The notes beneath the pieces are model-generated. The model saw only the letters and a program-made list of their open reading frames with translations. It was not told the DNA's origin and searched no databases. From positions 9,444,363 to 9,508,362 of the forward strand of contig NC_064535.1 in NCBI RefSeq assembly GCF_023856365.1: a DNA stretch of 64,000 nucleotides, written 5' to 3'. Every line of letters begins with the position of its first letter. Positions within the stretch are counted from its first letter, which is position 1. A program made the translations under genes and the position numbers. This DNA comes from Brienomyrus brachyistius. Taxonomy: Eukaryota > Chordata > Actinopteri > Osteoglossiformes > Mormyridae. This document shows positions 12,100 to 23,556 of this stretch, in pieces.

Positions 12100-12440
12100 C
12101 AGGCAGTCCCCAGGTTAAGAATGCCCAACTTGCAGACAACTCATACTTTCAAACATATTAAAAATATAGGTTGAATACAGTCGTTTGTAATAACGCACGC
12201 ACTATTTTTTTGATGCTCATTAAAACATTGTGTGGTTTCAGTCTGTCAACTCGAGGTAGAGTACAGTACTGCATGTACTTACTTTTGTCATTATTATTAT
12301 GTACTTTAAGATGATTTAGTATATTGAAAGTGTTTCTTAAATATTTTACTTGCATAAAATAGACAAAACATTTGACTAACGACTGACTTACCTACAAATT
12401 CGACGTAATGACAAACTTGGGGAACAGACCTCACTCATTC
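12100..12440. mobile_element. Tigger/pogo-like MITE
   Basis: Left end CAGGCAGTCCCCAGGTTAAG after TTTA, and right end with GACTTACCTACAAATTCGAC and CTTGGGGAAC, form imperfect inverted termini of the type found in pogo/Tigger-derived elements. No ORF. FAM53B 5' intron. Confidence 0.55.
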
Positions 12441-12797
12441 TGATCTGGGACCTGCCTGTGCAGTGTTTATTTTTCCCTTTAGTGAAAGAACTTGACTGAT
12501 TAATGCTGTGTGCTTCTTATTCAAACGTTAAATTGTGTATAAATTAACTTATTGAAAGTTTCTGATAACTTGGTAGCTTCACATCAGAGTATACTGCTTG
12601 TATGGTTGGTAAACGTGGGATTGTCAAGCAGTGGGAGTATGCAGGTATTTTGTAAGAGGAATATTGCCTCAATAGTTGCCCGTTCTGCAGATGTACAGTA
12701 GGTATGTATTTATTTTTTTTGTTCATTCTGTTGCATTATTTCCGTGGTAATTGATTATTCTTGCATAAACATATTGTCCTACAGCAAGTAGGTCATG

Positions 12798-12829
<32 letters not shown>

Positions 12830-15800
12830 TTTTAAGAAGCATTTTTTAAAGTGCATTCAGGGGCTGCGTGGCAACCTTCGAACATCCTAATGAAAATTGG
12901 ATCTATATTGACATGTAAATTTGAGTCGTCCCTCTATAAAGGCTTAGATCTACACTAAAACTTCCTCTCTTTTTTTTGGAAGCCAGGTAGCAAAGTAGGC
13001 TTTCTTCTTTCTATGGTTTAATTAAACTTGTGCATAAAGAGCAGAGCCAAATGGTCCCTGTATGTTTAGGTTTGGAAAATTTGCAGAGGCTTTTGTGTTT
13101 ATGGTAAATGGCTCCATTGGGCCCTATTCTGTGTGGGCAGCTGTGTTCCTGTGAAACGCTGGCGGTGCCATATTCCAGCTATAGCCCCGCAGCCCAGAGC
13201 ACCAGACAGAACCTCCAAAAGGGATTGTTAGCCATGCTTGTCTTAGCCTCTTTGCGCGCACAATTTATTTTAATGATGGGCTTTCTGTTGCCTGCCCCCT
13301 TGCACCCCTTTTCAGTCATAACTGATTTGCCTTTGGTTTGGGCTGAAGTGGTAAAGCAATGTGGAATTCAAAGTGCCCCCCGCCCCACCACCTTTATGGT
13401 CTTTTGTTCCTCTATAAATTCATCTAAATATATTTGATGCCCATGAAACTGGCTGGACTCTAAATACCTTCTCAAGTTAATGCAAGAGGTTTGCTTGTTC
13501 TCGACTGTTCTGTAGGGTTTAATGTGTACCAGTATGGGGGTTGTAACCACTGTTTTTAAGTTACCAAATCAATCGACCATGTTAATCAAGCACTTCTGGT
13601 ATTAAGCCGAGTCTCTCATTGGCTGAAAGCCTGATCTTCAGGTATGGAAAGATCAAATGCATATACCTGCACTCCTGGAACAAGTATGTCCAGCACGGTA
13701 CAACTTGACACTTTATTGCTTTGGATTGTTGAAGATGTTCAATTTTGGCATGTCTGCCAAATGTTTGTTTTCTAATCTTATTAGACTTCAGGTTTAATTT
13801 TCTGCTGCTGTGTTACCCAGAAGACCTGAATGTGCTCCTAGGGCTTCGTTCAGGTGCAGGATTTCTCTTGGTGCTGTATTATTTTTTTTTTGTCTTAGTT
13901 CCCCACCCCTTTCAGTTTCTGCAGTTCCTTGATGGGATGCAGTGATAGGCAGTGATAGGTATTTCCCACAGGGGCCTGTGGAAGTGGTACGTGTAGCTAA
14001 CTGGGAGAATAACATCTGTAGTTTGAGAGCTCTGATTGCCTCCTGAATGGAGGTCATAAAATACTATGATTAAAGGACTGAAGCTTTGAAACTGCTGCTC
14101 TTGATAATACTTTTGGTGCTTGATAATTCATGTACAAGAAATCGCTATGTTAACATTAAATATGGCAGATGGAGCTGACAATTACTGTGGTATCTGCTTC
14201 TTGGAGTTTGAGGCTGTTTAATTTTGAAATAAATTTTAATTATTATTTAAACATTAATATATGGAAATACAAACTCCATTCAGTGATTCATATATATATT
14301 TTTCCCATTAGTTATAAAATAATTGTTTGTGTTGCCTTTTTGCTAGCTTTTTAAGAGTTCAGCAATCAGATCAACATTATCCCACACCTCAAGTATGTAT
14401 CATGTCCGCTATGCTTTCAAGCGACCTCATTTGTCTCTTGGCACCAGCACGTTGGGCTGTGATAAAGACGTGCGTGTTGATCCAGCTAATTGTTCTGCTA
14501 ATTGAACCAGTTTAGCTTTCTCTCTCTGGTTGCTGGGGAAACCTGCACATGCCCACCAGGACTGGGGTCGAGACACACTGCAGCAGAACAACGTAAGAGC
14601 TCATATCGAGGAAACTGCCCCAGCAGTTGATTAATAGGTTTGGCATTCAAAAGCAGAAGCATTAGAATGCATTCTGCTTGCCCTCATTACAAACATCAAA
14701 GCAACTGTATAAATTTAAACATGCAGGCTGGGTTATAGCTAAATGAAAAGTTAAAAAGATGCCAGAGGCAATGTTTCCGTTTATCACAGTAGGCACAAGA
14801 TGTGATTGATTTTTACCTATTAAGTGTTATCTTTTAACGAATGTATTTACACGGTAGTAGTTTGCAGAATGCTCTGTGACAGTTTGTTATGAAGTTGTAT
14901 GTATGTATGTATAAGGTACATGTTGTATGTTTAATATCCTGCTTGTACGACACAAGAGAAACTCTCCTTAAATTGTGCTCTAAGAACTAAGTGTTCTTTG
15001 CATTGCTGGTTTCGTAATTAAACATTTTTAGCTTGTCGAAAGTTTAAAGTTTCTCAAGAACATGCATGATTGGTTATTGTTTCTAAAATGCAAAATGTCA
15101 ACCTGTGCATCCGATATTAAATATTGCTTATCAAAAACCACTGCTTCATGTCTTAAGCCAAAAATCCCTCATCTCAGTATTGTTTTGCTGTACTATGGGA
15201 AAACTGCACAGTCATACTTCATCATGCAATGTATGTTGCAATCTAATGCCTATGGTTTGTGGTGGCCATACATTAAAAGTATTGCATGTGTTTTTTTTTT
15301 CCCTTTTAATTCATCGACGCTTGGAAATTCTTTGAGAGGAAATGCCATTCTTCATCATATTGCCCGTCTTTCAATGTTTCGTCCTCTACGGTGCCCGACT
15401 GTTGTTTATAGCAGATTGTGATTGTTCCTGAGAGCATGTGCCTGCTATGCATGTGAGATGTGAGGGACACTGCTGAGGGAAGTGATGCTTCTGTGGTCTC
15501 CTTGTTGTATTGTGGCTGAAATCGTGATACGAAGAGAAGCAGGCAGACATGCAGATGCCTTTGAAGGTCTGAGATGGATTGCCATTATCGTTTGGCAGCC
15601 TCAGTCCTGTTATGAAGAATACCTGTAACTCTACTTACCATATACTTGCCATATACGCGACCTTTCGTAAAGGCCCGAGTTTGCTGCTGCCGTCTGTGAG
15701 CCTCAGGTCATTTCCACACTTGTTTCTGAAGAGCACACTAAAATGGGGTTATTAAGCACTGTAAGAAGAGCCTGTCCTGTTTGTTCTGTCCATGGCTGCA

Positions 15801-17018
15801 TCACTTTCGGAATAAAAATTTCAAAGTGTCCTTGACTGTGTGTGTATTTGATTGCAGGTTAAAATATGGGATGCAGTGTGTTTTGTCTTTTGGGCTGGTT
15901 TTGTTAAGATTCCCTAAGCAGCTGTCAAGAGGACTGAAATGCGCTCTCTGCGTATCTTCTGTACGTCACCAAATGGCACTTGTGCTCCCTATCAGTGTCC
16001 ACTTCTGGGATTCCATTAATAATTGATTCCTTCTAAATGTTTCCTTCTGCCATAATATCTCAAGTCTGTTAAGCGTTTAGTTACTCCAGCCTTCAAATGA
16101 TTGATCTCAGCAATGAAAAGCACCATCCCATGTTAATCTTAATACTGCCCTCCTTGCTTTTGAGGTTCAGCTTGTACAGTACAGAGCCCCTCCGTAACAC
16201 TGCAGTGACCTTGTGAAAAGTAGTAGCTTCCACATGCTTGTTAAAAGCCACGGTCCCTCTCTCTCTCTCCTTTTTTTTGTTGTTTTTCTCTCCCCCCATA
16301 AATCCAACATTAAGGGGTGACCATGTTGGTTATTTGCATTTGTGTGGTAACCCAGTATAACTGGTATGAGGGATTTAATGCTGGGAAAGACCGCAGAGGC
16401 CCCATAGAGCAGTTCTTTCATTAGCCAGAACTGATTTCTATTTGCTTTTTTATTTTGAAGTGCAGGCATAGAGTTGCTATGATACTGGGCTTTATGAAAA
16501 GCCTTGGAATTCTGTGGAGAATTGCGTAAACCCCATATGATCTTATGTCAGCAAACAAAATTGTGGCATGATTACGTTCAGGATGGTAAGATTCCCCCGT
16601 GGAACCAGAGAGACAATGGTGAATTCACGGGCTTTCCAGAGAGTCGTGTTTGAAATTTTGGGCTTCGTTCAAGCAGTGCTTATCGTCGTTCACCTGTAGG
16701 TAATGGTGACACATGAGAGTCCCCTTTTTAAAGGTGTTATTTGTAATGTAACACCAATGTGACTGCAGTATTTTTTACACTAGTGTGTTTTATTTTGGTT
16801 TATTACATATAATTGTCAGCATTGAAGGAAAAACTCTTTGAAATATGATTGCAGATATTTATATCCTGAGTTCAGGCTTAACGCAAAAAAGTAGGATTAC
16901 CTGTCCCTCATGTGACTTTATTGAAGATCGACACATGTGATTCCAAGATACCTTTTGACACCAAAGCATTAAAAAAATATAGATATGTTTCCTGTCAGAT
17001 GATGATGTTTGCAGCAGA

Positions 17019-17148
17019 TTCAAGTCCAGAGAGTAAAAGTCTGGACTGGGATTTTGTTTCAGCCAACCAGTTGAGCATAAAGAGTCACAGAATATGCTGG
17101 TTGGCTGAAACAAAATCCTGGTCGGGACTTTTACTGTCTTGACCTGAA
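17019..17148. repeat. Fold-back (inverted repeat) element, copy 1
   Basis: Two 52-nt arms, 17019-17070 and 17097-17148, are imperfect reverse complements; the inner half (GATTTTGTTTCAGCCAACCA) is perfect. The 26-nt loop contains GAGCATAAAGAGTCAC. A related copy is at 57.55 kb. Confidence 0.92.
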
Positions 17149-17269
17149 TTACCCAACTTTGGTAGAAGGTGCAAAAGAACTGAGAACAGTGTTGATCTAA
17201 ATGAAGAAGTAGGATATTATATTGATCCCCGTGGAGAAATGATCTTTTAGCCTACCCCATCCTGCTCTC

Positions 17270-17455
17270 CATGAAACAAACACACGCACATGAGCGCAAG
17301 TTTGGGTGTCACAGCCACAAGGGTAGCTACCTATGGCACCCGTGGAGCTGGGGTTAAGGGCCTTGATGTAACTTCTGCCAAGGCCAAGCTGAAACCAGTT
17401 ATCTTCTGATCAGAAGCACAGAGGCTTAGCCAGCTGAACCACAAACCACGCATGG
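17270..17455 (-). repeat. tRNA-derived SINE, decayed
   Basis: On the minus strand GTGGTTCAGCTGGCTAAGC (A-box-like) then an anticodon-like region, and downstream CAAGGCCCTTAACCCC, the body motif also seen in the 27.1 and 45.3 kb copies. Confidence 0.6.
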
Positions 17456-19022
17456 AAAACATTATCACTATATATAATTGTGCTCAAATATGACCAGTTT
17501 TGGGCCTTTATTTGTAGCTTTGTTTTTATGCGTTTAGTGGTATTCGCGTTTAGAAGGCTACAGATGTTAGTTTATGTTGCCTATATAAGTGGAAGTTTAT
17601 CAAAGTGTGGGACAGTTGCTTGAGTCTGTAATAAATGCCACTGTTGGTTCTTTCTGGTGCACAGGATCATTTTGGTTATCCATGGCTTTTCTTTTCGTGC
17701 TGCTCCCATGTGCCCCCATCCTCCATCACTCATGGGGCCATCCTCTTTCCTGACCCCTCCACCCCCGACTCGACTGACAACCTGCAGAGCTGTGGGCCTC
17801 TCCCCATAACTTGCTGTCATCCCCTGCTCAGAAAGCCTAGCCTTGGGTGCCTCTTCTTGCGCCATTGACCCTAAGTGATAAATGTAAGTAATTGGAATCG
17901 TATGCATGCTGTTGGCATTGACCAACGTGAGACGAAACACTAGCTGGCTCTATTCTCCCAACCCGCGGACGAGCTTGGCTCCCGTTCCTCGTGGACAGCC
18001 ACCGGGGTCTTGTGATCTGTTCCTGATGTCACTTCTTTGTTTCCCACGGTGTTTCATCTTCGGGACAATACTCTTTTGTTTCACAGACACTAGCACAAGG
18101 GACTAGGTTACCCCTCTTCTGTGTTTCGTTCTCTCTCGATCTGGCTTGCTCTGCTATTCTGTTTGCTATTCTTGGTCCTGTCTTCCTTTCCTTCTGTTCC
18201 CATGCTTCTCTCTCTCTCTTGTGGATTTGCCCAGATGACACTTGGGGTAAAGGGATCCTCGTTTACGAACAGTGAAGTCCATGACCATATCCATTTCTCG
18301 TCGACCAAAAGTTGAGATTAAAAGCTGCAGAAGGTGCAGATATGAAGATTAAAGGCTGGACCTAATCAGCTGATTTACAGCTTGTGGCAGCAGAGTTAGA
18401 GGAGGGTAGATGTTTGGATAACCGCAAGGTCATAGCTATTCCAAGCTTGCTTGAGGATTTTGTGATCCGAGTTCGACTTTCTTTGCTTTGTGCAGTGTAC
18501 TCCAGGATAACTAAATGACTATTTAGCCATGACTTGTAATGGAAAAATGGTTTGGAATTAAGGAGTGTAATCAAATTATTTATCCCCTCTTGAAATATGT
18601 TTAAGCGACTCAACGTGTGCAGTAGCTGGTTCGATCTTTCAGACTTGTTTGTTTCTACACTGTAGCTATTTAACCAGTGCCGTGAAAGGTCACAGACTGA
18701 TACCTGTAGCCTGATGGGTACTACCCAGACCTGGTGCCCTCCCCCCCCCCCCCACGAACTCGCCTTCGCCTGCCAGTTTGGCTGCGAGTTTCTTGGGTAG
18801 GAAGACAATGGCACTCGGCGAGCTGATGGCACATGTCTTTGTGTTTGCACAGGGCTTTGGAGGAGGTGTGAAGAGCATTCCAGGAGAGCCTGAGGGCGAT
18901 CTACAGATGGGCAGCCAGCCACGCGTCCCGTCGACCTACACCTCCCGCACCCTGGCAGTAAACATGGCACCCGATGCCCTTTGCCTGCTCTGGAATGCAT
19001 TTGGGCAAAGATGTGTGTTACC

Positions 19023-19103
19023 ATGGTGATCATTTATTCTAAGACACTGGAAAAGAAGAAGGGTGTTGATGATGTAACACCCAGGAAGTCACACTCTGAG
19101 CTG
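19023..19103 (+). CDS. fam53b: FAM53B coding exon 1
   Basis: 27 codons from ATG at 19023, MVIIYSKTLEKKKGVDD and onward to SHSEL, then donor GTAAGA. The MV-start, hydrophobic run and final SxEL agree with the family N-terminus, though identity is low. The 5' boundary (untranslated part) was not fixed. Confidence 0.8.
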
Positions 19104-22077
19104 GTAAGATATTACATTTGATTAGCAGGTTGCAACAGAAACCTGATTGCCAGTAAAAACAAAGCCCGAGATAAACGCAGGATTATCTGAGACTTCCTTA
19201 GCACTTTCCAATCCCCTACAGTGATAACTGACGGTTTCTTTTAGTTTGAAAGGTACTTTTTGTGAGCATAGTTTTACTGTGACTCAAGACTCCTTTCTGT
19301 TACTCAGTGATTTGGTGTGTTGGCATGTACTACAACGGTCTTCATCCTGCTTCTGAGTTTTAAAAATTGTTTCATAATTTTTAAAATGGTTCTTGCCAGT
19401 TAAATGTTATGTAATAAAGTACCTCTGGATATGTGGAAAACAGATTTTTAAGCTACAATTTGCAACAGATTTTAATGAATAGAATCCTATCAACACTGGT
19501 CATAAGCATGACATGTTGTTATTGGTGCTGCATTAAGTAGGATTTTATTAAAAGGGCGTGTCGGACATTGTAAAGTAAATGAGTTGTGTCTGACATTTTT
19601 GAAAGAGTGGTTTAGGGTTTTGCCAAAGCCAAAACCCAGCGGTCATAAATCTAAAAGGAATCCCAGTCGCATGGAGTGAGGTTTCTCCATAGCCATGTAA
19701 AAGCACATGGCCGTGCTTGGCTGTTCCGATCCAGTTGCAGCTGAAGTACCTCTTGTGGATTGGATTGGAGCCCAGCAGGCACCAATGAGTGGCTGAAGGG
19801 TTCTCACTCTTAAGCAAGGATCTATAGTCCTGTCAGGTCTACATTTCTTTGGATAGTGAGTTTTGTCCTTTTACTTGTATACCTCATTATAACAAGTTTG
19901 CTAACTTCTTAGCGTAACACTCCTGCTACAACATCAAAGCTGTAAGATGCCTTTTGCGGCGTAATAAACATCAACTGCATAGAAATGTAGAAGCAGTACG
20001 GACAGTAATATCTGAAATGAGCGAAGGCGACAGGGAGGCTTAGCTTTCTAAGCCATTCTGTTCTGTTTACAGACTATGAACAGAGGGACAGCTCTTTTCT
20101 CCTTTGCCTCTGTGGGTAAGTGCCCCCCCCTTCCCCCCCCCCCCCCCCCCCCCCCCATTCAGGGTCAGGCTGCCTTCAGCCCGGAAGGAGGCGCATTTAG
20201 GAAGGCTGCCAGAACTTAAATGTGAAGAGATAGCGGCTTAAAATGCATTTATGTGTATGATAAGACTTTGGGGTTATGCAGCTGCTGCAACAGTTCCGCT
20301 CGCTCAGCGCATTTCTTTTGGACTTCTGCTAGCTGCCGCCTGGGTCTCCCCGCGCTGTACTCTGTGATCCGTCCGCACTTTGCACCTGGGTTTTGGGCCG
20401 CAGCACCGTGTTTGGTCCCTGGTACTGCGCTGTGGCTGAATCGTCACACTCATTGGAGTCCTGCTGACAGATGGCTCAGATAAGAGTGCGGGTGGCTGAT
20501 CACAGCCCCCTTCATCGGCTTCTGGCCCTCGGAGGCTTGACACAGGACAAACATATCTTGCATTTCCAGCCCTATTGTTGGTCAGGACATTAATAAAGAA
20601 TGTTATTGCACTGTCATCATGTCCTGATGAATGCAGGAATCACCATAACTGACCTGTCTGCTTCAAGCTTTTATATATCTTACATAGAGTACAGTCAACA
20701 TACTGTTATAGAAAGGTAAATGGCCTCAAGATCTATATGGGTACTAAGTGTGATTTAGAAAACCTGTTTGTTTTTCCATTACTTTCTCCATGGAATTTTG
20801 CTTCCGATTATATCTTACTGCTGATATAATTTATTCCCAAATTTTTTCCCTTCCAAGATCAAGGACACCCTGTTCAGTTGTTTGAAACAATGAACTTTGG
20901 TTATAGAACAACACAGCCACAGTAGGAGTAAACAAAAAAAAAATTGGGAGAAGCATGCAGGGTTTGACTAACAATGGACACGCGCAAACTCATCAGAAAT
21001 CAATAGCGTTTTGTACTAGCATCGGGTCAGTAATTTGCTTTCCGATGCCTTGGCTGCCGCTCGGCACCCGCTCCACAATGGTAGGTGGTGTGTGGCGTTC
21101 AGTGTTTTGTCTCGAACTCACGTTGTGGGCATTGTTGGGATTTTTAAAATATGAATTCATAGGTCAGATGGTCCCACTGATGCTTCAGGTTAATCTCGCA
21201 CATTTATTAAGCCTAGTAACCCTTCCAGGAATTTGGACAGTAAGACTGCTAGTTCTTCACTATTCTGGAAAACTCCTCCCAAGGCCAGATAGTCCTTTAA
21301 CATCTGCTTTTCTGCTTGGCAGGACAAACAGACTGGGCCCATGAGTGGCTTCCTGCCTGTTTTTGTTTTGTTTGTTTTTTTATGAACTATGAAGTGGCTC
21401 TTGACTCTCAAGCATTAAGTTTGCGCCAGTAATATGGAATACTGTTGCTGAAAGTCCAACATTGTTCACCCATGTTTTTCAGTTGACCATCTTAGATCTA
21501 CTGTTGATCAATGTATCACAGTGTTGCCGGGCCCTTTTCTGATACCTAGTGCAAGTTAATTTCTCAGTAGTAGTCTGCTTTCTCGTGTTGCATAGTTCAA
21601 ACTTCTGAACCCCTGTTCCAATCCTTTGAGTTCTTCTTTATGGAAGTCATGAGAAAGCACCAAGTAACACCCACTTACAATGATTCTGTTGCAGGGATCT
21701 GTTTGATTCCAAAACTTTAATTCTAACATGAACTCAGTGCTGAGCTTCTGCTGATGGCTTAGTGTCACATGATGTTGCATCAGAGCAGTTATAGGATGGT
21801 GTTGCCATGATTGCGATTGTCAAGGTTATACTTGTCAGAGATGTTGCATACTGCAGCAGACCACCCAGGTTGCAGGTAGATTTATTTACCTTGCCTTTGA
21901 GCTCCTATTACTTGTGGTTGTCTTACTGCCCTTGATTGCGTTTAGTAGGCAGTTCATGTGCTGCCGATTTAATTAGTAGGCCATTCTTTAGCTTGTTTTT
22001 CTTAATTATAGTTGTGTTATTTTTACTTGAGGACAAAGATTTCCTTCCTGCTTTGTAAATGTGTGTTAGACTAGAAG

Positions 22078-22118
<41 letters not shown>

Positions 22119-23516
22119 GGAATATAATTTAATATTTGAGCTGATGGTAGCTTATTTTAAATGACATGTTTGCTGCAAATGACCTCTCTTAAGATTGCTG
22201 TATGCTTGTACATAAGCAGTTTTATTTATATGTTTGTGCCCCAACATGAGGACATATCTAATGGTGACTGCATGTGCCTGTGTGTCGCAGAGGCCGATCG
22301 ATGGCGGGACCTGGGGCGAAGGTGTGGCCTCCAGCAGGACGAGAGGAGTCCCAACCTGGAGAACCTGTGGGGTACGCTGCCCGAGGTACGCCCAAGGAGC
22401 CCCTTCTGGGCCCGGGAGTCGGACCCAACCAACATTCCCATCACTGACCTGATCCGGGACCTCAGCCTGAGTGACGTCAAGGCCGCATATTCACCCTCGG
22501 CGGCGCCCCCTAGCAAACGCCAGTGCCGCTCCCATTCTCTCTCTGCCTGGCGGCCACAGGGCTCACGGGTGTGGACGCCTGTGGAGAAGCGGCGTTGCCA
22601 CAGCGGAGGGAGCGCGCAGCGGAGCTCGGCCGGCCTGCCGAGGGACTCGCCCACCATGCAGCGGAGCTCCAGCTTCAGCCTGCCAGCCCGTTCCAATGGC
22701 CTGCCGTCCGCCCTCGACTTCTCCTGTTTCTCGTTCGCCGGCCTCCAGGAGCCTCCCAAGGCCCTCTCCCCGTCTCGTGAGCTGATCATCCCCGCAGAGC
22801 CACGTTACACCTCGGCCTCCTGCTCCCCGGAGTCCATGCCGGAGTTAGGCAGACGTCTGGGCCCGGGGGGACTCTCCCGAAGCCGCTCGCAGCCCTGCGT
22901 CCTGAACGACAAAAAAATCAGCATGAAGCGCAGGAGGCCCGGTGAGGGCAAGGAATCCAGGCCTTCCCTGGACTTGACCAAGATGACCCAGGTCAGTGAT
23001 AGCTGGCAGTCTGAGCTTCTAAATGGGCCATGAATTTGTAAACGTTCTTGCAGAAACTGCAGACAAATTGAAACCTGTTTTAAAAACGGAATAAGTTCTT
23101 CAGGAGGTTGTTTGCGGTTTTAACAAGGTGCAATACTTGCTAGACTTGTTGCTTGAGTTAAAAAGGTAAAGGTGAGCACATCTTCAAAGTGTAAAGCCTT
23201 GGCAGTAATTATGGTTCAAAACCTGTGTGTGGAGAAAATGACAACTCAAAACATGCAAGGAATTATCAGCATAGAGCAGATACATTTAAAAAAAGAGCCC
23301 AGGGTTCATCCCTATGTTAGCCATTTTCCAAGTAGCGCAATTTTATTCAAAACTAGGCACTAATCAGTCAGTTAAAAAAGAAAACACACAAATGAAACCC
23401 GTACTGATAGAGACACAAAAACATAACGTACAGATACTCGCAGAATGTGACGCATACCTGGACCACCCACACACACCTTCCCACTCTCACTTTCTCACCC
23501 TGTACTTTTGTCTCTG

Positions 23517-23556
<40 letters not shown>

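Larger units (their letters stand above)
10271..19022 (+). other. FAM53B 5' intron region
   Basis: About 8.7 kb between the CpG-rich start and the first coding exon. No additional exon was recognised. It contains a TG repeat near 12799-12830, a Tigger/pogo-like MITE (12.1 kb), a fold-back element (17.0 kb) and a SINE (17.3 kb), described separately. Confidence 0.6.
20116..22290 (+). other. FAM53B intron 2
   Basis: Poly-C tract at its start and a TG repeat near its end. No other exon or repeat recognised. Confidence 0.6.

Noticed and set aside
16167..16469. 100-codon minus ORF in FAM53B 5' intron
   Set aside because: No family resemblance, CT-rich low-complexity stretch, no splice support.
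18362..19033. 223-codon antisense ORF over the FAM53B first coding exon start
   Set aside because: No recognisable motif, runs through a poly-G/C tract, and the sense strand carries a supported exon; treated as chance.
20860..20905. Candidate FAM53B exon 2 with IKDTLFSC
   Set aside because: Stop codon follows at once and there is no donor; the 20073-20115 exon fits phase and motif.
22226..22789. 187-codon antisense ORF
   Set aside because: Mirror of GC-rich FAM53B exon 3, composition of a shadow frame.
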